NCBI GenBank assembly: GCA_021464415.1
Contig: CM038463.1
Coordinates: 115,288,790-115,352,789, forward strand
DNA: 64,000 bases
Direction of reading: 5' to 3'
DNA from: Lonicera japonica
Taxonomy: Eukaryota > Streptophyta > Magnoliopsida > Dipsacales > Caprifoliaceae
Shown here: positions 1-17,371 of the stretch, one piece after another
Numbering within the stretch: position 1 is the first letter of the stretch
Layout of the letters: each line of letters opens with the position of its first letter
Made by a program: the position numbers and the translations under genes
The notes under the pieces: generated by a model
Databases searched by the model: none
What the model was told of the DNA's origin: nothing
Seen by the model: the letters and a program-made list of their open reading frames with translations, nothing else

Positions 1-176
1 CGTCTTAAATTCATAGATTTTAAGCTTTTTTAATGTCTCGCGTTAAGAATTATATTATTTTAAAGCACATGTGAAATGTTATATTTTATATTAGCAAATA
101 AATTAACAGTGTTGACGATTGATTAAGATGTTCCACTAAAGCTAGAGAGAGCTCCACGCGATTCACTAAATTAAAA

Positions 177-2213
177 GGCTTAATGACAAATTTGACCAAC
201 GAACTTTATCCCTTTTTTCAATTTGGTCATTAAACTTTTTTCTTTTTGTCTCTAAAAACTCATTGAATTTTCAATAACATTTTAATTTAACCAAATCCTT
301 TAACACCGTTAATTAGAGGCAACGGCAAATCTGAGTTGGACATTAAGGAGTCCACGTGGCATCCACTTGGACAGATGAAATGGCAAAAATCATCATGTGA
401 CATGCACGTGTGAAGATCTTCCCATTCAAACGAAAAGCTCTATTTTTATAAGGAAAAATATGCATTTTTTTTTCACAAAACTTAACTGTTGTTTCCTCAA
501 TTTAAACCCTAGACTCACCTAAATCAAAATTTACTGAAGAAGATGATCATCAACAAAACTCAAAAAAACATATAGAAACAATCATGCATAATAATTTTGA
601 GGAAGAATCAAAAAAAATTGAGTTGACTACCCTAATGGCCCTCAAACTATTAACTTAGTGTCACTTTGGTCACTAAACTAAAAAACGCATCACTTTAGCC
701 CTTGAACTATTGGCGAGTGTCACTTTGGCCCTTCCGTCCACATTTTTTGTTAAATTGGACGAAAATAAGGGGTATTTTTGTCATTTCAATTATTTTTTTA
801 AAAAATGTAATTTAATTAGATTTTTTATTAAAAGATTATCAAAAAAAAATAAAAAAAAAGAGAGAGAAAGGAAGAGAGAGAACCCCGATCATCTCCTCCA
901 CTGCCTCATCTTCTTCTTCTTCTCTCTACCCCTCATCTCCGATCCCCTCCACCTCTACCCTTTATCTCTACACAAAAAAAAGGAATAGAGAGAGAAAAGC
1001 TTGTCCACTGTGCCTCCACCTCCGCCCCCCACCCCCCGCCACTACTATTCAACTACTTGATTTTGTAAGGTTTTTGGATTTTAGGCATTTTGCTATAAAT
1101 ACATAGATTAGAAATTGTAGTATATATGTGTGTATGTATGTTATGAGAGAGAAAATTGGAGGATTTGGAGAGAGATGGTGATAATGATATGGTCGGAGGT
1201 GGTGGTTGGGTCAGAGATGGTGATGGTGACTAAGTCAGAGATGGTGATGATGATGGTGGTCGGATGTGATGGTTGGGTCAGAAATGGTGATGATGATGGT
1301 GGTCGAAAATGGCTAGGTCGTAGATGCTTGTGAATTTGGTGAAGATTTGGATTGTATAATTTTTTATTACTGCTATGGTAGTCGAAAATTGTAGAAATTT
1401 TTGCTTGTTGTTATTGTTTATCTTCTCTCATCCTTGTGTTTGGTTGATTCTAGGTTTTTGTTTTGGATTATTGATTACGATGGACCCGATTGTTAATCAA
1501 TGGTCGGAAACGAAATGTGACACTCGCTTTGCTTGGCAACTGAAGAAATAGGTAGGGAGGTGACCGAAAATGGAGGTAGAGAGAAAAGATAGCCGGATAT
1601 ATATATATATATATATTTATCGTTTCTGTTTTTCTTTTTTTCTTTTGTTTTTTTATAAGTTTTTTAATAAAAAAATCTAATTAAATTATTTTTTTAAAAA
1701 AAATAATTGAAATGACAAAAATGCCCCCTATTTTCATCCAACTTAACATAAAATGTGGACGGAATGGCCAAAGTGACACTCGCAAAATAGTTCAAGGGCC
1801 AAAGTGACGGGTTTTTTAGTTTAATGGCTAAAGTGACACTATGTCAATAGTTTTAGGGCCATTAGAGTAGTTTACTCAAAAATTTTTATTTACACAACAT
1901 TCTCCCAACTTCGTTCAGATATAAAGCCCTAGTTCTACAATTATAGTCGTTGAGCACATTAATTAAGGAGGAGAACCTCACATGTGCGTCTTATATGACG
2001 ATTTTTGCCATCTCATTTATCCACATGAATGCCATGTGAACACCTTAAATGTCCAATTTAAATTTTTTGTTAACTCTAATTAACGATGTTAAAGGGTTTG
2101 GTTAAATTGAACATTATTAAAAGTTCAATGGGTTTTTGGACCCAAAAAAAATAAGTTTAGCGACCAAATTGAAAAAAATGATAAAGTTCATTAGTCAAAT
2201 ATGCTATTAAGCC
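177..2213. mobile_element. Mutator-like element with long terminal inverted repeats
   Basis: The left end (ggcttaatgacaaatttgac) is matched in inverted orientation by the right end, which closes with attaagcc at 2213. The arms are roughly 280 bp each (about 177-460 and 1930-2213). Flanking 9-mers are aaattaaaa (168-176) and aaattaaat (2214-2222), an 8 of 9 match, as expected for the 9-bp target duplication of Mutator-type elements. No transposase is visible, so this is a non-autonomous copy. A second inverted-repeat element (618-1879) sits inside it. Confidence 0.7.
618..1879. mobile_element. Inner long-inverted-repeat element nested in the element at 177-2213
   Basis: The left arm (about 618-835) and right arm (about 1666-1879) are imperfect inverted copies of about 210 bp. 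Both begin near ttgagt, followed by an actac.ctaatggccct block. Both arms also carry a repeated motif of the form cactttggcc. The centre (840-1660) is a patchwork of purine runs, a GATGGTGATGATG-like simple repeat (about 1170-1310) and an (AT)n run at 1598-1616. I see no clear target duplication. Open frames here are simple-sequence artefacts. No transposase is seen. Confidence 0.6.
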
Positions 2214-2593
2214 AAATTAAATTTTCTTGACTAGTTGTGTTTTCAAGACGAAAATGATTGACTTGATACTTTTCAATGAATGATGTAAGAGGAAGACGAA
2301 GAAAGTTACACTCAATTATGGGTAAGAGCACTAGAAACAAAGTGTTAACGAAACATTTTAGAATTTCAGTCATATTAATATTAAACAAGTTAAGGAACTG
2401 CAAAGGGTTGATGATGAAAGTAATCATAAAATGGTTTGCAAATTAAGAAAAGTCTTAACGGACTATTATGGATTTATTTCGGTATGTCCTAAGTATTGAA
2501 AATACAAGTTTTAAAGAAGCTTCAAATTATTAAACAAGCTCAACCTCAAGTACTTGATTAAACTAAAAAAAAATTATCTTAAGAAGTTTTAAA

Positions 2594-3683
2594 CTAAACT
2601 ACCCTAACGGCTCATAAACTATTAGTATTGTCCTACTTTAGCCCTTAAACAAATTTTTTCTTCGTTTGTAATTATTAACCGAGTTTCAAATTAGCCATTC
2701 CCTCCAATTTGGGTGTTAACTTGCACAGAATAAAGGGCAAATTTCTCCTTTTAATTAGATATTTTTTAAAAAATAATTTTAGTTAAATTTAAAAAATATT
2801 ATGAAGGAAAAATAAAAAAATAAAAAAATAAAAAAGGAAAAAGAAAAAGAACAAAGAGAGAGAGAGAAAGACCCACCACCACCACCACCACCACCACCAC
2901 CTCCCCACACACATACATATCTTAATACAGTCTACCAAACACCGCACCCTTTTCATCCTATCATTACCATTCCCTTTCATCCGACCACCACCACCACCAC
3001 CACCACCACTGCCCCGCACTCACATATCTTAATGTAGTCTACCAAACACCAAAAGGATTGTTTGATCCACTATAAAACCCTAACCCCCAATTATCTTTTT
3101 GTATATATATATACATATGATTTGGTGGTGGTGGGTGGGTGGGGCATTGAGCCAATAAAAAATCTTCGTCGGTCTACTCTACCCACCGTTATCTTCATCA
3201 TCTCTGGTGACGATGAGCATTCTGGCCTCCCCCACCTACCATTTTTAATTTTTTCCCCCAATCAAAATTATATGTATATATATATATATATAGATATATA
3301 TGTTTATTTAAACTTGATGAAATGTTTATTTGGAGGATGAGAATGAGGAAAGGTTTATGGAGGTGAAAGGTTGGGTCTATGGTGGTGGTGGAGGGGAGGT
3401 AGGGAGGTGGTGGTAGAGGTGGGTTTCTCTATTCATTTTCTTTTTTTATTATTATTTTTCCTTTATAATGTTTTTTAAATCTAATTAAAATTATTTTTTA
3501 AAAAATATCTACTTAAAACAACAATTTTGCCCTTAATTCCGTTAAAATTAATGCCCAAATTGGACAAAATAGCCAATTTGAAACTCTGTTAATAGTTCAA
3601 GTATTTAAATGAAGGAAAATTTTGTTTAAGAGTCAAAGTGGAACAATACAATTAAATAGTTCAGGAGCCGTTAGGGTTGTTTA
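2594..3683. mobile_element. Third long-inverted-repeat element, same family as 618-1879
   Basis: The left arm (about 2594-2800) starts with actaccctaacggctc. The right arm (about 3465-3683) ends with the inverse, gagccgttagggttgt. The arm length of roughly 210 bp and the terminal sequence match those of the element at 618-1879, so the two are relatives. The interior contains two CAC triplet tracts (about 2873-2900 and 2983-3009), an (AT)n tract near 3275 and GGTGG-rich DNA. The tracts create meaningless poly-Trp, poly-Gly or poly-His frames. No transposase is seen. Confidence 0.55.
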
Positions 3684-4017
3684 CTCTAAGTTTGAAATTA
3701 TATGATCCTAAATGCTAAGTTCTCATCGCTTCGGTGATACTAACCGATTTAATGTTAGGCCCAAAAGATGTACTAGCAAACCTACTTGCTTAAAGAAGTT
3801 TTTTACATAGTTTGATGTATGGACTTATTCTTTAATAAATCTTAGCTCAGAGTGAGTTAGGTTATAGGTTGATTGTCAGGGCGGATTTAAGTTATAGGTT
3901 GATCGCGAGGGCAAATTTAGGGGGGATGTGGGCTATAGCCCACCATAAAGTTTTCTTTTACGGCGTTAATTAAAATATTGATATATAAGTTTAGTCCAAT
4001 TCTAGTACAAAATATTA

Positions 4018-5391
4018 GGGTGTGTTTGATAGGTCATATTTTCCATGAAAAATATGGCTTTTCCATCCAAATTCTCACTTTTGAAGTGTTTTATTGCATT
4101 TATTTTTCATGGAGTCAAACTCCCACTTTTTTTACTATTCATGTACTTTTCCTTGTAAAGGTGGAAAATATTTTCTTTGGGGGTGGTTTTTATTTTCTAG
4201 GCAATTCACACAAAGACCGAGGCAATTAGCACAAGTGTAGTCTAAAAAAAAAACTGTTTTTTGATCAAATAAAATTGTTAGAAAAAAAATAGTTTTTTGA
4301 TGAAGTAAATTTGTTAAAAACAAAACAAAAAAAAACTGTTTTAAAAAAACAGTTTTTTGATGAAGCAAAATTGTTCAAAAACCAAAAATTGTTTTCAAAA
4401 AATCTGTTTTTCACTGAAGTAAAATTGTTCAGAAATAAAAAAACTGTTTTTTGATGAAGTAAGATTGTTAGAAAAATAAAAAAAACAGTTTTTTGATGAA
4501 GTAAACTTCTTAAAAATAAAAAAACTGTTTTAAAAAAAAAACATTTTTTTGATGAAGTAAACTTGTTAAAAAAAACAAAAACTGTTTTAAAAAAAAACAG
4601 TTTTTTGATTAAGCAAAATTGTTCAAAAACCAAAAATTGTTTTCAAAAAATATGTTTTTCACTGAAGTAAAATTGTTCAAAAATTAAAAAACTGTTTTTT
4701 GATGAAGTAAGATTGTTAGAAAAATAAAAAAACTGTTTCTTGATGAAGTAAACTTGTTAAAAATAAAAAAAAAACAGTTTTTTGATGAAGTAAACTTGTT
4801 AAAAAAAAAACTGTTTTAAAAAAAACAGTTTTTTGATGAAGCAAAATTGTTCAAAAACCAAAAATTGTTTTCAAAAAATCTGTTTTTCACTGATGTAAAA
4901 TTGTTCAGAAATAAAAAAACTGTTTTTTTGATGAAGTAAGATTGTTAGAAAAATAAAAAAAAAAACAGTTTTTTGATGAAGTAAACTGTTTTAAAAAAAA
5001 ACTGATTTTTGATGAAGTAAAACTGTTCAAAAATCAAAATACTATTTTTTGATTAAGTAAAATTGAAAAAAAAAAGAAACTATTTTTAAAAAATCTGATT
5101 TTTTAGGTAAGTTCCATGTAAAAAATATACAAGTTCCATGGAAAAAGGTTCAAGTTCCACGGAAAATAATAGCTATCAAACAACAAAAGTTGGAAAAAGT
5201 TACAATTATCATAGAAAATAACGTCTATCAAACACCAAAAGATGAAAAAGTACACTATTTTCCGGGTAGAAAATTAAGGCAATCAAACACATTTAATTGA
5301 CATTTTCCATGCAACTCAATTCTAGGCAATTCAATTGCCTGGAACTTATTTTATTTCCATGCAAATTCCATACTCGCAATTAAACGCACCC
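4018..5391. mobile_element. Tourist-like (PIF/Harbinger) MITE enlarged by an internal tandem array
   Basis: The element starts gggtgtgtttgat and ends with aaacgcaccc, which are inverted complements. It is flanked by TTA at 4015-4017 and 5392-5394, the typical Tourist target duplication. Subterminal sequence (ttttccatg.aaa, ggcaattcaattgcc, ttccatgcaaattcca) matches the two MITEs at 16301-17368. Those are about 533 bp, while this copy is 1374 bp because its middle is replaced by an array at 4245-5100. Confidence 0.75.
4245..5100. repeat. AT-rich tandem array inside the MITE
   Basis: Imperfect units of roughly 50-60 bp are built around ctgttttttgatgaagtaaa and ttgttaaaaa. A higher-order pattern recurs with the block aaccaaaaattgttttcaaa at about 4379, 4628 and 4854, a spacing near 226-248 bp. 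Translation of the minus strand yields a low-complexity repeat rich in Phe, Ser and Lys that should not be read as a gene. The flanking MITE ends are non-repetitive. Confidence 0.8.
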
Positions 5392-5455
5392 TTAGTTCAT
5401 TACTCTAAAGTAAAACTTATTTAATGATATTGCAATTTAAGTGGTGAATGATTTA

Positions 5456-6470
5456 TAGGATCCGCTTGGTTCAAATTTTTGGTGATTTTTAAAATCCTAA
5501 AATTTTAAGGAGAAAATCCATTATTCTTAGTGAAGCTCCTCAATTAAATCAATTTTTTATTCCTTTCAAATTTGAGGGGAAAGGTAAGTACTCCAATCTT
5601 CCTCCTTTTTCATGAAATGTTAAATCTGCCCTACCCTAAATACCCATATTTTTTTCTTATTCACTGTCAGTTTCTTCTCATATCCATCATCAACGTGACT
5701 CTCATCTCCACTGCCAAAGTCATCACGAACATCTCTTTCAAACTGCAACCAGCTCCATCACGAACACATCCTCCATGTCGATTCAGGAAAACATACTCGC
5801 ATAGTGCGTTCTACCTCTCTCATCTTTGTCGTCAATGCCAACGAGACAACGATCGATCGCCCGGTCTCTCTCCAGTGTCGACAATCATCCTACTTTACAC
5901 CAAACCAACCTTTTCTTTCTCATCTTTCTTGGATCTTTATCATGTCGGATCTAGGAGTTTTTTTGTTTCATATTTTTGTTTGAATATATCGCATCAGATC
6001 AAATCTAAAATCAACTTTTTGCTGAATCTTCATCATATTTTGTACCCCGATATTTTGCCCAAATTAATATTATTTTCAGTGATATGTATAGTTTATATAT
6101 ATATTTGTATGTATACATATGTATATAAATAAGCACACTTTCCTTTTTCTCCTTTTTCAAATCACGCTCACAAGCTTCAGATTTTACTAGATTTGTTTAG
6201 TTGGCTATTTTCCTCATCTTATAAGTAGATCTCTACTTATAACGTGTATGTAACCCACATGTTACGGATTTGTTCTTTGTTCTCTTTTCATTCTTTTCAT
6301 GACCGTATGTTGAAGGGTATTTAGTAACTCAAAAATAATTGAGAATGCTAGGAAATAATCATTGTTACACGAACTAAACATTGGAATGAAGTCCTAAATT
6401 CCTAGAAAGAAAGTTTCCAAAAATAAGAAATAACAATTTATTTTTTAAAACTCGAACCAAACGAGCACTT
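5456..6470. mobile_element. Possible inverted-repeat element
   Basis: The terminus ggatccgcttggttcaaa at about 5459 is roughly mirrored by ctcgaaccaaacgagcac at about 6451-6468. The enclosed kilobase is AT-rich with one long open frame (5572-6132) whose translation resembles no family I know. The ends are imperfect and I could not fix a target duplication, so both boundaries and class are tentative. Confidence 0.35.
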
Positions 6471-6533
6471 AAGTGAGAAGTTGTGAGTTTGAATATTCTA
6501 TCTAACATTAAAAAAAAATTCCCAAATCTCCTC

Positions 6534-7812
6534 TTAGGTGGCATTTGATAAAAAAAAATTAAAAATTATACACTAAATTGAAAACTGAAACTAAAAAAAT
6601 TGTTTGTTTAATTTTGAAAACTATAACACATCTGAAAACTAAACCTCTTGGCCCAATGATATAAGGCTGCCACTGGAATAACCTTGGGGTCGACTTAGAG
6701 CTCTCAAGATCGATTTCTGACGATGCCAAAATAATGCTTGCTAGCCACGCACTGCGAGTGAGAATTAGTCGAGGTGCGCAAAAGCTTACTCGAACACTCC
6801 ATGGGAAACCAAAAAAAAAAAAGTTAAAAGTAAAGTTAAAGGGTTGCCAGACAACATAATAATTTATTTAATTGTAAGAGTATAAAATATGTATTTTACA
6901 TTCTTTAAAATTAAGTTTCCAGTTTTAAGCGGGCAATTATCACTTAAAACTTTAAATGAAAATTTTCAATTTTAAATGGAAAAAAATTAAGTTAGCACCT
7001 AATTTTTTTTTATTAACAAATAACTTTAAACTCAAGTTTTCAGATTTAAATGGTGTTATCAAATAACACGCTAGTTTCTCTTTGTTTTCTCCTTTTTTCT
7101 TTTTCTAACCTTCTATCTTAAATATTTATTACTAGACTAAGGTCTTGTTCACTTGCCACTTAAATCAAAAAATTTAAAATTTTCAGATTTAAGTAGTTGA
7201 CAAAGTTGTTCACTAACTAAAAAAATTAAGTGGTTATTTAATTTTTACCACTTAAAACTTAAAATTTCCATCCAAAATTTTGTCCCCTCTCTTTTATCAA
7301 AACCCTTCTTTTCTTCCCTTCTTCATGTGCCAATTAGTGAAACTAATGTTAAGGTTTGTGTTCCCTCTCTTAATTTCATTTTTCATGCCTTTTTTCAATT
7401 ATGTTGTTTATTTTTATTAAATTTTAGTTTATTATTTAAATTGTTAACGTGGATAGCTGCAACTAATTCATATGTTTTTGGGTTTCTTTTTTTAAACTTC
7501 CATATCTATTATGTAATAGTTTCTAATTCTTATTATGGGTAAAGTCTCTAAAAGCTAATTGGGGCCCTTATGTGCTTTATATATAATTGATGGATGGATA
7601 GTGGTGTATTATAGATGGGTCATTAGAATCATGTGATCAAAATAAAATAATAAGGGTAAAATTGTCATAATAAAAAAAATTCAGTTTTCAGATTTATTAT
7701 ATTCAAACAAATAACATTTTTTCAGATACAATTTTCAGAACTAAACAAACAGCTTTTTCAGTTTTCAGATTTTAGTTTTTAGTTTTCAATTTTTTTACTA
7801 AACGCCACCTAA
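6534..7812. mobile_element. Possible inverted-repeat element with ttaggtggc ends
   Basis: The left end ttaggtggcatttgat (6534) is mirrored by tactaaacgccacctaa at the right (to 7812). Just inside, related motifs occur in opposite orientation: ctgaaaactaaacc near 6633 on the left and agttttcagattttag near 7760 on the right. No target duplication was resolved. The interior contains no recognisable gene. Confidence 0.35.
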
Positions 7813-7976
7813 TTCTAATTCTGCAATCTTCTTCTCGGATGAAGATATTGATCCCCATTCAAGTTCTCTTTGATTGGTAAGTTCTCTCATTAACTGAGAT
7901 TTGCTCCGCACTCAATGCAATGAGTCTCGATGTGCAACATTGGATTATATAATTTACAATTAAGTTCAATCATTAA

Positions 7977-8421
7977 GGACCAGTTTGGATGTCCTTCAAA
8001 TTGCGAATTATATAATTTATAATTAAGTAATTTACAAAATTTTCATTTATTAGTGTTTGATTGTGTAAATTGAACAATTGTAAATATGATTATTCAAGTT
8101 GATTCACAAAAACTCAAATTAAGTCATTTTAAGTAAAACTTGAAATTGCCTAATTCTAAAATTAGATAATTCATTCCAACTTTATTTTTCGAGAAGATCT
8201 AGTTTCTATCCGTGATGTTAATGCATCTACACAAAATTTTAAATAACATAGAATAATAGAGAACATATTTTTATTCTAATAATCAAAAATTCTCGTTTAA
8301 GTTTTCCAAACACTGCTTGAATTAGAATTGAATGATTATTCATAAATGAGCAAATTCACAATTCTTCATTCGAAAATTAACTAATTCTAAAATTATGTAA
8401 TTTACGCAACCAAACGGGTCA
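7977..8421. mobile_element. Tourist-like MITE, 445 bp
   Basis: Ends are ggaccagtttgg (7977) and the inverse ccaaacgggtca (to 8421). TAA trinucleotides flank both sides (7974-7976 and 8422-8424), as expected for a PIF/Harbinger-type MITE. The body is AT-rich and has no coding potential. Confidence 0.55.
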
Positions 8422-9407
8422 TAAAACGTTTATCACAAATATGGCTTCAGGATCAATGGTTCATAAAAAGGTTTCTGATGATCGAGAGTAGTGTTCAGGT
8501 GGAGTCCAAGTTTTCGCATTCATGAAGAGTCGTCTATAGCTCCTATTTGGGTAAATTTTCCTTTCCTTGTTATTCATTTTTAATTTCTCAAAGTAAAGCT
8601 TATTCCCAATTGGTAAAACATGGGGCATTCCAATGAAAATGGATGCAGCAACTGCCATGTTGGCCAGACCTAGAATGTGTGTTGAAAGGGACCTTCTTAA
8701 GAAATTAATTTCCAAAAAAGAAAAAGTTCACCAATGTGCCACATGATGGTAGACAGTTTGGAATTACTTCATGCAATCATGCTACAAAATCTTCAGATTT
8801 TCATGGTTATTAATTGTTTTGAAATTACTAAAATCTATTTAATTAATTAAATGAGTAAGTGTTAAACATGCTCACAAGTCATTAAGTACTAATTTAAGTC
8901 AATTAGTGAGACTGTGAGGTATTGCAGCCTCCTCCATTTCGGTTTAGTACTATCCTATTCCAAAACTATAGATAACTGTTTATTTTATTTTGTTTGGATG
9001 GTCCTATCTTTTTAACAAAGTTTTAAACAAAGAATTTTATAAAAGAGATCAAGTCTTTGGAGAAGAGTTCAAGTCTGACAATGTTGCATGCCCATATCTC
9101 GTTAGGAGCAATTTCATATCCCTTTAAGGGACAATTTAATTGTGAAGAGTTACCTCACTTGTGTAATCCGTGACGATTTCCTAGTAAAAGATTTCCGCTC
9201 TAATCCTTAATTATAGGTTGGGTTTTTATTTTTAATAAAAAAAGTGATCATAACATTTATTATTATTAGTTTTAAAATTTAACTAATCAATAACGATAAT
9301 TGTTGATTATGTTTCAAAATGTATTACTTATAAGAAATAATGAGTTACAATCATCCGGTTATGTAATAAATATATTTTAAAGATAACTAAAATGATAAGC
9401 AATATTA

Positions 9408-9690
9408 GAGCATTTCTAACCGTAATGTAAAAATTATTGTGTAAATTCGATGTGCCAAACTACTTTTACACAAATCTTAAATCTAAAAAAAATATGTTAC
9501 AAAGGTAATTTTGTAAACTTTTGTGTAAAATTTAAATAAACCAATAAGATACCTACATATGTTTGATATCACTTTGTGTAATTATTATTATTATTATTAT
9601 TTAGAATTTATGTATACATAATCTTATAATTTTTATAAATTGTGTAAATTTTACACAAAACAACAATATATATTACTGTTAGAGATTCTC
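9408..9690. mobile_element. Tourist-like MITE, 283 bp
   Basis: Ends are gagcatttctaac and the inverted gttagagattctc, flanked by TTA at 9405-9407 and 9691-9693. The gagcat.tctaac terminus is a common plant MITE end. The interior has further inverted symmetry, with gtaaa.ttttgtgtaaa and ttttacacaaaa motifs, so the element could fold into a long hairpin. Confidence 0.65.
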
Positions 9691-9693
9691 TTA

Positions 9694-10732
9694 AATTGTG
9701 ATAAATATTTCAATCATATCATCGTATTTTACAAATTAAACTCATAGCGCTTGTGATTTTTGTGAAGAAGTTGCTCTTTCTTAAAACAGAAAAAGTAGGG
9801 ATAAAAACAACTCATATATATAAGCCGGAAAATTAGTCTAATGGCCAAAATTTGCTCCTTTATTATAGAGGTCGTGAATTAATCAAACAAGTTCCATTAA
9901 TATAATTTATTAAAATTTAAAAAAAAAAAAATGAAGATGAGAGAATTAGCCATTTCGCGAAAGAGAAACGAATCATTGGAGATGTCGATTAGGATATTGA
10001 CCGGATGAAAACACATTTTATGTAATGCTAGGCATAATGATTATAAGATACTCAAAGAATCTTAGCCATTTCCCAAAATAGAAGAAAAAAATATTGCTCG
10101 AGGCCAAAGGGAGTCCAATAACTTAAAAAAGTGTGTAAAACCAGTCTTCACCTGCAATATGACTCAGCATTTTCTACCATCAAGAGAAGTATTTTTTTTT
10201 GAAAATATTGTCACACTGTAGTATTTTAAGCAATCCCTCTAAATCAGGTGGAGTGCAATTAGCCAAATATAGACCGAATATAATGAGAAATCAAATAATA
10301 AGAAAACATTCGTTCCTCAATGAGTTTATTTTTATTTAGTACTTCTAGCTGTTTATCTAGATATATGGAATAAGTTAGCAAATCACGTCATCATTTTTTT
10401 ATTTTTTTTTTAATTTGCATACCATAGCATTGCGCAAAATGAGATGGAGATAATGATAGTTTGGTTTCATAATCATATATCATTTGATTTAATGATTTCA
10501 AACGATAGGAAGACACTGCTAGCTGAAATTTCTGTCACAACCCCATTAATGATTTAACGCTTGAAGTTGATTAAGAACATACACATCCTTCCTATAAAGC
10601 TAGCTTCTGTTTGCAGACATTTACATATGGTACTTGTACCACAAATCATTTCATATATCAACACCTTTTTACACGAGATAATACATGCCACCCTGACATT
10701 GACGCACATGGCGGACCAGACAAGCTATCTAT
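9694..10732. other. Non-coding 3' flank of the LysM kinase gene
   Basis: About 1 kb of AT-rich sequence with no exon, repeat pair or RNA gene that I can support. The last few hundred bases should contain the 3' UTR and polyadenylation region of the minus-strand kinase, but I could not place a specific site. Confidence 0.5.
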
Positions 10733-15966
<5,234 letters not shown>

Positions 15967-16274
15967 CCTCCTCTTTCCTTCTACCCAGAAATGCTCTAAC
16001 TTCCAACCAAGAAAAGAACCCAATGAAAATTCAGAGGAAGAGTGAGTTGTAAGGAAGAAGATGAAGAGGAACGCATGCATTTTTAGGGAGCGATTGGGTT
16101 ATCATGACTGAGTCCATCAATGGGTCTTCACGTTTTTGTCAAACTAAAATTTCAAAGTTGGCCTTCGAAGGTTTTTTTTTCAAAGTTTTAACAATAAAGC
16201 GTTAACGGCCAAAGGGCAGTACTTTTATTTTAGTTTAGGGTCATTTGTACTTCGTCACCCAACCCTACCCCTAC

Positions 16275-16286
16275 GTATATAGATAG
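16275..16286 (-). promoter_or_regulatory. Candidate TATA box of the LysM kinase gene
   Basis: On the minus strand the sequence reads ctatctatatacgtagg, about 310 bp upstream of the chosen start codon and only about 20 bp from the end of the adjacent MITE (16301). It is the best TATA-like match between the MITE and the start codon. No experimental start site is implied. Confidence 0.3.
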
Positions 16287-16300
16287 ATTTATTATATTTA

Positions 16301-16833
16301 GGGTGTGTTTGATTGGGAGTATTTTTCATGGAAAATATCTATTTTCCACTTGATTTGACAACTTAAGGTGTTTGATTGGCTTTTTTTTCTAGGCAATTGA
16401 ATTCCCACTTTTGACTCACACACTTACATTTTCCTTGTAAACAAGGAAAATATTTTTTTTGGGGGGGGGGCTAGTTTTTATTTTCCAGGCAATTGCACGG
16501 TTTTCGAGACAACATTTTACCCATTTTCTACACTAAAAATGCTATAACTTAAACTACAAAATTCAAAATTTAATAAAAAATTTATATTTAAAATCTACTC
16601 ATCAAGATCAATTAAACAAGATCCGTCATGACTATAAAATTATGTAAAAAAAAATACCCATAATTTTTTCTACATTAAAAATGCCACAATACAACCAATA
16701 TTTCCCGGGTAGAAAATTAAGGCAATCAAACACACTACACTTCATTTTCCATGCAGCTCAATTCTAGGCAATTCAATTACCGGTAACTTATTTTCTTTCC
16801 ATGCAAATTCCACGCTTGCAATCAAACGCACCC
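16301..16833. mobile_element. Tourist-like MITE, tandem copy 1
   Basis: Starts gggtgtgtttgattggg, ends caatcaaacgcaccc, and is flanked by TTA at 16298-16300 and 16834-16836. It is nearly identical to the next element, with small differences such as tttttcatgg against ttttccatgg. Its left end lies about 335 bp upstream of the LysM kinase start codon, inside the likely promoter. Confidence 0.85.
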
Positions 16834-16836
16834 TTA

Positions 16837-17368
16837 GGGTGTGTTTGATTGGGAGTATTTTCCATGGAAAATATCCATTTTCCATTTGATTTGACAACTT
16901 AAGGTGTTTGATTGGCTTTTTTTTCTAGGCAATTGAATTACCACTTTTGGCTCACACACTTACATTTTCCTTATAAACAAGGAAAATATTTTCTTTGGGG
17001 GGGGGCTAGTTTTTATTTTCCAGGCAATTGCACGGTTTTTGAGACAACATTTTACCCATTTTCTACACTAAAAATGCTATAACTTAAACTACAAAATTCA
17101 AAATTTAATAAAAAATTTATATTTAAAATCTACTCATCAAGATCAATTAAACAAGACCCATCATGACTATAAAATTATGTAAAAAAAAATACCCATAATT
17201 TTTTCTACATTAAAAATGCCACAATACAACCAATATTTTCCGGGTAGAAAATTAAGGCAATCAAACACACTACACTTCATTTTCCATGCAACTCAATTCT
17301 AGGCAATTCAATTACCGGTAACTTATTTTCTTTCCATGCAAATTCCATGCTTGCAATCAAACGCACCC
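16837..17368. mobile_element. Tourist-like MITE, tandem copy 2
   Basis: This has the same ends and length as copy 1 (532 against 533 bp). The TTA at 16834-16836 is shared between the copies, and a third TTA follows at 17369-17371. The arrangement is TTA-MITE-TTA-MITE-TTA in head-to-tail orientation. Confidence 0.85.
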
Positions 17369-17371
17369 TTA

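Noticed and set aside
2789..3019. Open frame with poly-Gly and poly-Trp tracts
   Set aside because: It results from CAC triplet repeats inside an inverted-repeat element.
4265..4633. Open frame of 122 codons on the minus strand with repeated Phe/Ser/Lys words
   Set aside because: It is a translation of the AT-rich tandem array inside a MITE, with no start context or family resemblance.
4245..5100. Possible CRISPR-like array
   Set aside because: The repeats are imperfect, without unique spacers, and this is a eukaryotic genome.
5572..6132. 186-codon open frame on the plus strand
   Set aside because: It has low-complexity, Phe- and Ser-rich content inside a probable inverted-repeat element, with no recognisable domain.
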